Below are positions 52,596 to 61,396 of a stretch of 64,000 nucleotides of DNA, one piece after another. The position numbers and the translations under genes are program-made. The DNA is from Pseudomonas sp. MAG733B (GTDB taxonomy: Bacteria > Pseudomonadota > Gammaproteobacteria > Pseudomonadales > Pseudomonadaceae): positions 3,472,001 to 3,536,000 of the forward strand of contig NZ_CP145732.1 of assembly GCF_036884845.1 (NCBI RefSeq), given 5' to 3'. The number at the start of each line of letters is the position of its first letter. Position 1 is the stretch's first letter. The notes under the pieces were generated by a model. It had not been told where the DNA came from. It searched no databases and was given only the letters and a program-made list of their open reading frames with translations.

Positions 52596-53192
52596 TCATT
52601 TTTTCATGATGGCGGTAAATAACTCTGAATCCAGAAACCGCTGCAACCATGCCTGTAAACGCCGATGGGGCGTCTGCGCGAACCACTCGCGATCGACATG
52701 GGCGAACTGGCGTATGAACGGCATCAGCGCCACATCGGCCAGGCTTGGATGGTCGGCCAGCAAGTAGTCACGTCCTTGCAGTAACTCATCGAGCTTGCGC
52801 AAGAACACTTCGCCCTCGGCGCGATAAGCCTCCATGGGTTGCTCCGGATAGCGTTCGGCGTACTTGTAGCGGTTCAAATGCACCTTGAAGGCCTGATCGT
52901 TCTCTCCGATCAGCGCGGTGATTTGTGCTTGTCCTTGCGGATCATCCTTGAGCAACCAGTCCTGCGGATCGTTCTGCGCCACGGCCCAGCGCATGATTTC
53001 CAGGCTTTCATCGATGACCTGATCACCAGTATTCAGCACCGGCACCGTGCCCTTGCTCGACAACGCGAGCATCTCGGCGGGCTTGGCCTTCAGACTGACT
53101 TCAACAATGTCCACGCCAACCTCCGCGTAACGCAGGGCCATGCGCGCCCGCATGGCGTACGGGCAGCGGCGAAACGAGTACAGCGTGATCAT
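52596..53192 (-). CDS. Glutathione S-transferase-like protein
   Basis: A 198-residue thioredoxin-fold plus helical-domain protein. N-terminal redox site YSFRRCPYAMRARMALRYA with a CPYA Cys, KGTVPVL with the cis-Pro, glutathione-site IDESLEIMRW, and C-terminal LADHPSLADVALMPFIRQFA. It resembles glutaredoxin-2-like transferases. Its start overlaps the sbcC stop in ATGA, so it is the third gene of sbcD-sbcC-gst. Confidence 0.88.
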   Translation of the reverse strand: MITLYSFRRCPYAMRARMALRYAEVGVDIVEVSLKAKPAEMLALSSKGTVPVLNTGDQVIDESLEIMRWAVAQNDPQDWLLKDDPQGQAQITALIGENDQAFKVHLNRYKYAERYPEQPMEAYRAEGEVFLRKLDELLQGRDYLLADHPSLADVALMPFIRQFAHVDREWFAQTPHRRLQAWLQRFLDSELFTAIMKK

Positions 53193-56100
53193 TTCACCTC
53201 CAGCGTGCTCAGGCCGTTGCCCTGGCGACGAACCTGAATCTGCACCGGAATCCGCTCGTGCATTTCCTGTACGTGGGAAATCACCGCGACCTTGCGCCCC
53301 TGCGCCTGCAAGCCGTCGAGGGCGTCCATCGCCAGTTGCAGCGATTCCGGGTCGAGGCTGCCGAAGCCTTCGTCGATGAACAGCGATTCGATTTTCAGCG
53401 TGCTCGACGCCATCGACGCCAGGCCCAGCGCCAGCGCCAGCGACACCAGGAAGGTTTCGCCACCGGACAGCGAATGCACTGAACGCAGTTCGTCACCCAT
53501 CTCGGTGTCCATTACCAGCAATCCGAGCATGCTGCCGCCACGCTTGAGGCGATAGCGCCGCACCAGTTGCCGCAACTGGACGTTGGCGTGGTGCACCAAC
53601 AGGTCGAGGTTGTAGGCCTGGGCGATCTTGCGGAAGGTGTCGCCGGTGGCGGAACCGATCAACGCATTCAGGCGCGCCCAGCGCTGGAACTCGGCGTAGG
53701 CGTCGGCAATTTGTTGCGCCAGGGCCTGATTGGCATTCTGTCGACGCTGGTCTTCGGCCTGTTCAGCGCGCAGTTCGGCACAAAGATGTTCACTGACGGC
53801 GTACTGGTTTTGCAATTCGGCGAGAGCGCTGTCGAGTTGTTCGGCGTCGAGATTGCCGTTGTGCTGCGCTTGATGATCGAGCAAAACCTTGTCGCGCTCC
53901 TGCACCAGGACGCTGGTCTGTTCGACGGCTTTTTCGGCGTGCTGCAAGCGTTGGCGCAGCTCGCTGACGTGAGCATCGTCGACCCGCAGCAGGTCTTCGA
54001 GGCCACCGTCATCCAGTTCCGGATGGCGGGCGCGCCAGTCAGCGATTTTGCCGACAAGATCACGTTCCTCGTTTTGCAGTGCTTGCAACCGTTCTTGCTG
54101 CGCCTTGAGTTCGGCGGCGATTTGCACCTGTTGCGTGAGGACGCTTTGCAGCGTCTGGGCGGTCGTGGCTTCTGTGCCGCGTGAGGTTTCCACGGCTTGT
54201 TCCAGTTGCTGCTGCCAATGCTCGGCGCTGCTGTGTGAACCGAGTAACTGCGCAAGTGTTTGCTGGCTCGCCTGCTGTTGTTCAGCGAGTGCGTTGAACT
54301 GTTGCTCGGCGACTTGCAGTTGCTGCACGCGGGTTTGTTGCCGGTCCTGTTCCTTCTCGAGGATTTGCTGGCGCTGTTGCTGTTCGGCCAGCTCTTCCTT
54401 CTGCTGATCGAGTTGTGCCAGACGCTCGGCGATCTGGCGGTCGAGCTGCATGAAGGTCGCAGCCGGCTCGATGCGCAATGCCTCCAGCGTCTCGGCGGGC
54501 AGCAGGCTGGCGAATGCGTTGAGTTCGTCGTCCAGACGCGCACGGTCGCTAGCGAGTTCGCGCTGCTGATTGTCCAGGTGCCGGGCCGCTTGCTGGTGCG
54601 CGGTTTCGGCGTGGCGCAGTTGCTGAGTCAGGCGCGCCGCATCCTGTTGCAGGGTGAGCAGGGCGGTTTGTCGTTGCTCATCCTGGCTGATGCTTTGGTT
54701 CAGCTGGCTGTTTTGCTGGGCGAGCCAGGCGTCACGTTTGGAGGCGTCCTGATTCAGCAGTGCGGCGGACAACGGGTGCGCTTCAAGGCTTGGCGCCAGG
54801 GCTTGTTGCTGGGTCGCCAGTTGCTCCTGCTGTTGCAGCAACTCCTTTTGCTGGGCGATCAAACCACCGACTTCAGCACGCAGGTCCGTGAGCTTTTCCT
54901 TGAGCAGGTCGACGGCTTTCTGCGCGTTGGCCTGTTCGCTTTCATCATGGCGGCCAAGGCTTTGCAACAGCGCCTCGGGCTGATGATACGGATGCTCGTT
55001 GCTGCCGCAGACCGGGCACGGCTGATCATCCTGCAACTGCGCGCGCAACTCCTCGACACTGGCACTGCGCGCCAGCCGTTGGCGTTCCAGCAGTTCGCGG
55101 GTGACGCTGAGGGTTTGCTCGGCGACGCTCAGTTCAGACTTGGTTTTTACCCCGTCCTGAGTCAGCCGCTCGCGTTCCTGTTGCGCGTTGAGTTGACGCT
55201 GTTGCAACTCGGCGCCGCGCTTGTCCAGTTCCTGCTGGCTGGCCCACAACCGCGTCAGGTCTTCGATGGCGCGCAGTTGCTTGCGGTTGTCCTGCAACAG
55301 GCTGCCGAGAATGCCGATCTGCTCGGCGACGGCATCCGGTTCGGCGCCGGCTTCCTTGAACAACACTTCCAGCTGCTGTTTCTGCGCAGAGAGTTCCTGT
55401 GCCGTGCGCGTGGCGTTTTGTTCGAGGCTGGCCAGTTCGGCCTGGCCTTTATTCAGTCGGTTGCCGATCAACATCAGCTGTTGCAGGCGATCGCGGTAGG
55501 CGTTCCAGGCATCGCTCAACGGTGCCAGATGGACACTTTGCTCCAGTTCGGTGGCGATGCGCTGCAAGTGCCCGGCGACCTGGGTTTGCTGATTGAGCAG
55601 GTTTTGAATCGTGCTCTGGCCTTGGGCGCAGGCCTGCTCAGCACTTTGCTTTGCCTCGGCGCTGAGGGCGGTGTCTTTGGCCAGACGGGCGAGGGTGCTT
55701 TGTGCTTCGAAGGCCTGACGCAACAGCGGTGCACTGTCGGTCTGCTGCTGTTGCGCTTCATTCAAGGCGATGCGCGCAGCGCCGATCTGTTGCTCCAGTT
55801 CGGTCTGACGCTGGCCAAGTTCGCCCTGTTGCCGGGATTGCTCGGAAATCAGTATCGCCAACGGTGCGAGCAGCGCATCGACCTCGGCCTTGCGGGCGAA
55901 CTGATGCCGTTGCGGCGCCAGTTGCTCCAGACGGGTCAGCTTCAAGCGCTCGCCGTCGAGGCTTTGCCAATGGGTCTGTGCCGATTGCAATTGCTCGGTG
56001 GCGCTGTGTTGCGCGTCCTGTAGCTGGCGCAATTCCTTGAGCCAGGTGTGCTGCAATTCCAGCTGCTTGAGTTGCGCCTGCTGGAGTTTCAGCTGTTGTT

Positions 56101-56830
56101 GCGCCGCATTGAAGCGCTCATCCAGTTCCGCCCGGGCTTCGGGCGCCAACGGCGTGACACCGCTGGCCTGATCCTGCAACAGCTTGTGGGCTTCGCGAGC
56201 TTCTTTGGTCTTGTCGAAGGCGCGACGGCCGAGACGGGTGTAGAGCGCGGTGTCGGTGAGTTTTTCCAGCAGTTCGCTGCGGTCGTTGTCATCGGCCTTG
56301 AGGAACGCGCTGAACTCGCTTTGCGCCAGCAGCACGGCACGGGTGAATTGTTCGAAGTTCAGTCCCAGCGCGGCTTCGAGCTGAGCCTTGTATTCACCTT
56401 TCTGGCTGGCCAGCAGTTGATCCTGATCGATATCGCGCAAGCTCTGGCGACTGGCTTGCAGCTTGCCGCCGGCCTTTTCCCGGGCGCGATTGGCTTCCCA
56501 GCGCGCGCGATAACGGCGACCGTCGACGCCGACGAAATCGACTTCGGCATAGCCTTCGCCGGTGCCGCGACGCAGCAGGGTGCGCGGGTCGCCGGTGCCG
56601 ATTTCGCCATCGGCGTCCGGCACCTTGGCGTCGCGCCCGGTGTTGTTCAGTCGCGGTACGGCGCCGAACAACGCCAGGCACAAGGCGTCGAGCAGGGTGC
56701 TTTTACCGGCGCCCGTGGGGCCGGTGATGGCGAACAGTCCGGCGCTGGCCAGCGGTTCGGCGGTGAAGTCGATTTCAAAAGGCCCGGCCAGCGAGGCGAG
56801 GTTTTTAAGGCGGATCGCGAGAATTTTCAT
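53189..56830 (-). CDS. sbcC: SbcC, ATPase subunit of SbcCD nuclease
   Basis: A 1213-residue SMC-like protein. Walker A GPTGAGKSTLLDAL at 37-50; a long coiled coil rich in Gln; zinc hook CPVCGSNEHPYHQ near 605; second coiled coil; ABC signature LSGGETFLVSLALALGLA near 1115; Walker B SLFIDEGFGSLD near 1147. With SbcD it opens and trims DNA hairpins and protein-bound ends. Starts on the sbcD stop (ATGA overlap). The size is a little larger than E. coli SbcC (1048), from longer coils. Confidence 0.96.
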   Translation of the reverse strand: MKILAIRLKNLASLAGPFEIDFTAEPLASAGLFAITGPTGAGKSTLLDALCLALFGAVPRLNNTGRDAKVPDADGEIGTGDPRTLLRRGTGEGYAEVDFVGVDGRRYRARWEANRAREKAGGKLQASRQSLRDIDQDQLLASQKGEYKAQLEAALGLNFEQFTRAVLLAQSEFSAFLKADDNDRSELLEKLTDTALYTRLGRRAFDKTKEAREAHKLLQDQASGVTPLAPEARAELDERFNAAQQQLKLQQAQLKQLELQHTWLKELRQLQDAQHSATEQLQSAQTHWQSLDGERLKLTRLEQLAPQRHQFARKAEVDALLAPLAILISEQSRQQGELGQRQTELEQQIGAARIALNEAQQQQTDSAPLLRQAFEAQSTLARLAKDTALSAEAKQSAEQACAQGQSTIQNLLNQQTQVAGHLQRIATELEQSVHLAPLSDAWNAYRDRLQQLMLIGNRLNKGQAELASLEQNATRTAQELSAQKQQLEVLFKEAGAEPDAVAEQIGILGSLLQDNRKQLRAIEDLTRLWASQQELDKRGAELQQRQLNAQQERERLTQDGVKTKSELSVAEQTLSVTRELLERQRLARSASVEELRAQLQDDQPCPVCGSNEHPYHQPEALLQSLGRHDESEQANAQKAVDLLKEKLTDLRAEVGGLIAQQKELLQQQEQLATQQQALAPSLEAHPLSAALLNQDASKRDAWLAQQNSQLNQSISQDEQRQTALLTLQQDAARLTQQLRHAETAHQQAARHLDNQQRELASDRARLDDELNAFASLLPAETLEALRIEPAATFMQLDRQIAERLAQLDQQKEELAEQQQRQQILEKEQDRQQTRVQQLQVAEQQFNALAEQQQASQQTLAQLLGSHSSAEHWQQQLEQAVETSRGTEATTAQTLQSVLTQQVQIAAELKAQQERLQALQNEERDLVGKIADWRARHPELDDGGLEDLLRVDDAHVSELRQRLQHAEKAVEQTSVLVQERDKVLLDHQAQHNGNLDAEQLDSALAELQNQYAVSEHLCAELRAEQAEDQRRQNANQALAQQIADAYAEFQRWARLNALIGSATGDTFRKIAQAYNLDLLVHHANVQLRQLVRRYRLKRGGSMLGLLVMDTEMGDELRSVHSLSGGETFLVSLALALGLASMASSTLKIESLFIDEGFGSLDPESLQLAMDALDGLQAQGRKVAVISHVQEMHERIPVQIQVRRQGNGLSTLEVK

Positions 56831-58071
56831 GGCTGTTCGCTCTCCAGCTGTACGTCTTGCAGCAGCTCGGCAAAGTCCTTGAGGGTTTGCTCATCGACCT
56901 CGCTGCCGTAATTGTCCTGCCAGGCGCGGCTAAACAGTTCCTGGGGCGTGAGCTGGTCCAGTTCGATCAACGCGACACCGTCCTCGGCACCTTCACGACT
57001 GCCGTTGCCGGCGTATTCGGCGGCGATACGCACCAGGCGCACGGCCTTGCCTTGCAGGGCGGTTTCCACTTGATTGCGCAGGTCGGGTTGCGGTTCGTCG
57101 AGGCGTACCCGCACTTCCAGCCAGGGCTGGCGCTGGTAGTCGGCCAACAGGTCGATGTTTGGCAAGTCGGCCAGTTGCAGCAGGATCTCAGCCAAAGGTG
57201 CCGGGCCGATGCGTTGCAGATTGACTGCGCGCGGGATCAGTTTTGGCTCGACGCTGACCAGGGTTTCGCCATCGAGCTTGATGTCGAGAATCTGGTGTTG
57301 ATAGCCGATCTCGGAGAACGACAGCGGAATGGGCGAGCCGCTGTAGCGGATGCGCTCTTCGCCGTTGACCTTCTGCGGTTTGTGCAAGTGGCCGAGGGCG
57401 ACGTAGCTGATGCTCGGCCCGAACAGGCTGGCGGGCAGGGCTTCGGCGTTACCGATGATCAGGCTGCGTTCCGAGTCTTCCGACACCGAACCGCCGGCCA
57501 TGTGCGCATGGCTGATGGCGATCAGCGCCTGGCCCTTCTTGCGTTTGGCGTTGGCCGCCTCGATCAGCCACTCGTGAACCTGGCCAATGCCGCGCAGGTA
57601 GTTGTCGCCCAAGTGCGCACCCGTGACTTCGGCCGGGCGCAGGAATGGCAACGCCAGGCACCAGGCGACGGTTTTACCTTTTGCGTTTGGCAGCGGTAAC
57701 AGCAAGCGTTCGGCGTCGAGTTGCCCGTCGTCCAGCCACAACACCCGGCCCAACGCATGGGTGCGCAAGCGGCGCATCAACGGCGCGGGCAGTTCAATCC
57801 GCGAGCCGGAATCGTGGTTGCCGGCAATCATCACGATGGTGAGCAACGGTTGCTGCTCGTGGGCGCTGACGATGAAGTCGTACAGGCGTTCCTGGGCTTT
57901 GACCGGCGGGTTGACCGTGTCGAAGATATCGCCGGCGATCAGCAGCACATCGGGCTGATCCAGCTTGAGCTGACGCAGCAGCCAGTCGAGAAAACAACCG
58001 TGCTCGAAATCGCGATCCTGGCCGTGCAGGTTCTGCCCGAGGTGCCAGTCGGAGGTGTGAAACAGACGCAA
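56827..58071 (-). CDS. sbcD: SbcD, nuclease subunit of SbcCD
   Basis: A 414-residue Mn-dependent calcineurin-like phosphoesterase. Metal motifs: DWH at 8-10, AGDIFD from 46, AGNHDS at 83-88, then ISHAHMAGG and ALGHLHKPQ further on. First gene of sbcD-sbcC-gst. No separate promoter inside the operon is obvious. Confidence 0.96.
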   Translation of the reverse strand: MRLFHTSDWHLGQNLHGQDRDFEHGCFLDWLLRQLKLDQPDVLLIAGDIFDTVNPPVKAQERLYDFIVSAHEQQPLLTIVMIAGNHDSGSRIELPAPLMRRLRTHALGRVLWLDDGQLDAERLLLPLPNAKGKTVAWCLALPFLRPAEVTGAHLGDNYLRGIGQVHEWLIEAANAKRKKGQALIAISHAHMAGGSVSEDSERSLIIGNAEALPASLFGPSISYVALGHLHKPQKVNGEERIRYSGSPIPLSFSEIGYQHQILDIKLDGETLVSVEPKLIPRAVNLQRIGPAPLAEILLQLADLPNIDLLADYQRQPWLEVRVRLDEPQPDLRNQVETALQGKAVRLVRIAAEYAGNGSREGAEDGVALIELDQLTPQELFSRAWQDNYGSEVDEQTLKDFAELLQDVQLESEQP

Positions 58072-58312
58072 GGCGAACTCCGTAGGAAAAAGGTAATGGC
58101 CGTAAGGAAATGGCGGCGGCGAAAGGTGGGAGAGTTTACTGGCAAATGCTTTGGGTTGCTGAAGGGCTTATTGCAAATCGCGGTGGAGCAAAACCGACGA
58201 ACGACGCACCGAACTGTTATTTCTGACAGTGTGCATGGCGCCGGGCTGAGCGTTTACTGGTTGTCGAGGGCACGGATCCCTTGCAGCGAGTAAACAACCT
58301 TGGAGAAGCACC

Positions 58313-59662
58313 ATGTCACAGCGTAATTCGAACGTAATCAGTCAACGCAACACACCGCGTCACGGTCATGTCTTTTCTCCCGCCTCACGAGCCTATTTTG
58401 CCTGGCAGGATGGCGACCTGGATGAAGGGGCGTTGAACCAGCGAGAGGCTGGTAAATTTTTCCCGGCAATCACTGGCGGCTTGAATGATCCTTTTGCTCC
58501 GGATGATGAGGTCAGCGCCGAGCCACCACCGGACGGGAAGATTGCCAGCGCGGGTCAACTGGTCGGCGCATTTCTCGATCAGCCCGGAGACCATTGGAGA
58601 AAACACGAAGTGCTGAGTGGCGAATCATTGCTCGTCTCATGGAACTTTACTGCAAACCACCCCGCCAGACGCTGGGACTATTTCATAACCGAAGAAAATT
58701 GGGACTCCAGCAAGCCCCTGGCGCGCAATCAGTTCGGCGCAACGCCGTTCCATACGGTGCAAAACCATTGGCAACCATACTGACAGTATCGAAATGAATT
58801 GGAGCCACCGTCCCCCACCACACATCAAGTGCCGCTACCCAAGCGCGAGGGTTACCACGTGATGTTGGCGGCGTACGTCGTTGCCGATACCGGGATGGCG
58901 TTCTATCAAGTCATTGATCTGGATTTCGGTCCGCCCGACGGGGGAGGCGAGCGCCCCGAGACGCCAACAGGGCTGACAGCCAGCGATGTTACAGACAGGC
59001 AGGTGGTGCTGACCTGGAACGAGGCGACCGGTGCAAATCCCATAGCCTTTTACCGAATTACGCGTAACGGGATCTCCTCGGTCGATGTTGAGGCACCGCT
59101 GCTGACCTGGACCGACCATGGCGTGGCCCCTGGTACCCTTTACAACTATTTTGTTTGCGCAATCGACACGCTCGGGAGCATTTCTCGACCAAGTCCTTCC
59201 ATTGAAGTGCGCACGTTGTCGGAGGATGGGGCGCCCAGTGCCCCATTGAATCTGCACAGCATGAGCCAGACAGAGGCCAGCATCAGTCTCATGTGGGGAG
59301 CATCCTCTGGTCCGAAGCCGATCAAGAACTATCTGGTTTTTCGCAACGATCGAGAGGTGAAACGCGTAGGTGCGGATGAGACTTCGTTTGAAGACGCGGG
59401 CCTGAAGCCAGGTACTGAATACAGTTACTTTGTAAAAGCCCTCGATTCGGACTGCAAACTGTCGGCGTCCAGTAATGTCCTGAGTGTCAGGACCCAAGGT
59501 GGTGGTGAGTATCCGGCGTGGAAGCTGAATACTCAGTACGCAAAAAATGACGTTGTGAGCCACGCCGGACTGAACTGGTCCTGCACTCAGGCACATACGT
59601 CATATGTACCGGATTGGGCGCCTGGGGTAGGCGACAATGTGCTTTGGACAGAACACGCCTGA
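58313..59662 (+). pseudogene. AA10 LPMO with two FnIII and CBM5/12 modules, cut by an in-frame TGA
   Basis: About 449 codons in a single frame, split by TGA at 58781-58783. The first part is an AA10 lytic polysaccharide monooxygenase: the histidine-brace start TPRHGHVFSPASRAYFAW, the second copper His in WNFTANHPARRW, then DYFITEENWDSSKPLARNQF. After the stop the same frame continues PPSPTTHQVPLPKREGYHVM to VADTGMAFYQVIDLDF, the end of the catalytic domain. Two fibronectin III modules (from about residues 215 and 305) and a chitin-binding CBM5/12 (PAWKLNTQYAKNDVVSHAGL, ending WTEHA) follow. Where TGA stands, relatives probably have Trp (TGG). Good ribosome site GGAG. No Sec signal precedes the brace His: the protein starts MSQRNSNVISQRN. 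Confidence 0.85.
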
Positions 59663-59700
59663 GCTGCTGACGGGCTCATCTTGAAGGGCTGACAGATGTT

Positions 59701-59751
59701 AAAGATCGCAGCTTTCGGCAGCTCAGAGGTATGCCGAAGGCTGCGATCTTT
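59701..59751. terminator. Bidirectional hairpin AAAGATCGCAGC
   Basis: 20-base arms (AAAGATCGCAGCTTTCGGCA / complement) with one mismatch, between the convergent ends of the LPMO gene and the batD gene. AAAGATCGCAGC...CTGCGATCTTT elements recur in P. fluorescens genomes and have A/T runs on both sides, so it should terminate both genes. Confidence 0.8.
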
Positions 59752-59755
59752 TGAC

Positions 59756-61396
59756 TTATTTGGGATAAAGCGGCGGCAAGCCACTGTCGCCGACCGGGTC
59801 CTGGACGCGTTCGGCGATCGGGATCGTGCGGATCGCCCGCCACAGCTCTTCACCTTGCCAGTGCTGGCCGGTTTCGCTGTACAGCGCGCCGTTCAAGCCA
59901 TCGAGGGCGTCGGACAGCGGGACGAAGCGGGCGGCCATGTCGGCCAGGGTTTCCGGTTGTTGCCGGGCCCAGGCGTCGAGGGCCTGGCGCGTGGCGTGGG
60001 AGTCGTTGGCCTGGCAGGCGCGTTTGAGTTCGTCGAGCACGGTGCGCGGGCTCGGGCCGGTTTGCGCGGCGCGCAGGATTGCCGGTTGCCAGCGTGCTCG
60101 CCACCACAGGCCGAAGCCCAGCAGGGTGGTGCACGCCAGGATCAGCGTGCTGAGCTTCCAGCGCCAAAGCGTTTCGCTGTCGGCGGCGGCGTTGAGTTGT
60201 GAGGTCCCGGCCGGTGTATCGACCATCAGGCTCGGATTGGCCGCCACTTGCAGGGTTCTGGCGGGCAGGCTGCTGTGTTCCAGATGGTCTTCGAAAGTGT
60301 TCCACCAGACCACTTCGACCGACGGCAATTCGATTGAGCCGCTTCGGGAAGGCACCAACGCTTCGCGATCTTCGCGGCTGCCGACCAGGCCACGTTCGCT
60401 GTTCTGATTACCCAGCACCGGTTGATCCGGATAGCGGCGCAAGCCACTGGCTTCGGTGCCGGGCAGCGGCGGCAGTTGCGTACTGGCTAGGCCCTCGGCC
60501 TGCACCGTCAGGCTGCGGGTCAGTGAATCACCGACCTGAACGTGCTCCGGTTCCGGATTCCAGGTCTCGCTGAGCGTCAGGCTGCGCGCCGGTAGCCAAG
60601 GCAGGTCAGCGGGGTAAGTGATGGGTTTGGGCTTGACCGTCAGCAGCAGTTCGCCGGAGCTGACACGCATCAGCTTGCCGGACTTCGGCGCCTGCGATGC
60701 GCTGTCCTGCGCGGGTTGTGCGTCCACCAGCGCGGCATTGAAGATCTGCCCCGGAATGATAAGTTCACCGCTGTGTTGCGGGTAGATGGCGTAGCGCATT
60801 TCGATTACGCCATGCCGCACGCCATTGATGTCTTTTTCGTAGGTGCGTGAGTCGCCCAGTTGTTCGATGCGTGCGTCGGGGATTTGCAGCGGTGGCAGGC
60901 TGCTGTCGTCGTACAGCGACACCGAATGGTAGATGCGCAGGGTCAGGATGGCCTGGGCCTGTACGTACACGCTGGTTTGATCGAGGCTGGCGTCGATGAA
61001 CACCGCGGCCTGTTTGTTGGGGTTTTCCTGGGTTTCGCTCTCCACCACTTGCACGGTGATCGGCTGGCTCTGGATATCGCCCAGTTTCAGCGACGGGATC
61101 ACCACGCTGCCGTTGTGCAGCGGCAGCAGGGTGACGATCCAGCGGGTGGTGGCGCGGTTGTCGCCGTTCAGCGTGTTCAACTGGTTGACCTGGCGGGTGC
61201 CACGGACTTCGAACAGTGGCTCCAGCGGCGCCAGGTCAGGCTTGCCGAACTGCGTCACGTCGTTGGATTCCAGGGTCAGTTCGATCGTCTCGCCGGAGTT
61301 CAGGCGCGTGCGGTCGACACTGGCGACCAGCTCCGCAGCGTGGACCTGGAAGGTGCACAGCAATGTGGCGAACATGAAGGCGGTGAAGCGGGTCAT
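59756..61396 (-). CDS. batD: BatD-like protein
   Basis: A 546-residue membrane-anchored periplasmic protein. Signal peptide FMFATLLCTFQVHA, then Ig-like BatD segments: GETIELTLESNDVTQFGKPD, ATTRWIVTLLPLHNGSVVIP, YEKDINGVRHGVIEMRYAIY, PQHSGELIIPG and the ending WWNTFEDHLEHSSLPAR. A C-terminal membrane helix at about 435 (LSTLILACTTLLGFGLWW) and a cytoplasmic tail follow. Overlaps the VWA-TPR gene by 4 bases (ATGA). The Bat complex is linked to stress tolerance in several bacteria; its biochemical role is unknown. Confidence 0.9.
   Translation of the reverse strand: MTRFTAFMFATLLCTFQVHAAELVASVDRTRLNSGETIELTLESNDVTQFGKPDLAPLEPLFEVRGTRQVNQLNTLNGDNRATTRWIVTLLPLHNGSVVIPSLKLGDIQSQPITVQVVESETQENPNKQAAVFIDASLDQTSVYVQAQAILTLRIYHSVSLYDDSSLPPLQIPDARIEQLGDSRTYEKDINGVRHGVIEMRYAIYPQHSGELIIPGQIFNAALVDAQPAQDSASQAPKSGKLMRVSSGELLLTVKPKPITYPADLPWLPARSLTLSETWNPEPEHVQVGDSLTRSLTVQAEGLASTQLPPLPGTEASGLRRYPDQPVLGNQNSERGLVGSREDREALVPSRSGSIELPSVEVVWWNTFEDHLEHSSLPARTLQVAANPSLMVDTPAGTSQLNAAADSETLWRWKLSTLILACTTLLGFGLWWRARWQPAILRAAQTGPSPRTVLDELKRACQANDSHATRQALDAWARQQPETLADMAARFVPLSDALDGLNGALYSETGQHWQGEELWRAIRTIPIAERVQDPVGDSGLPPLYPK

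Noticed and set aside
54260..56023. Long Leu/Gln-rich open frame opposite sbcC
   Set aside because: Complement of the Gln/Leu/Ala heptads of the SbcC coiled coil; no ribosome site or family match.
58781..58783. TGA as selenocysteine codon in the LPMO
   Set aside because: AA10 enzymes have no selenocysteine position here, and no convincing bacterial SECIS hairpin was seen right after the TGA.
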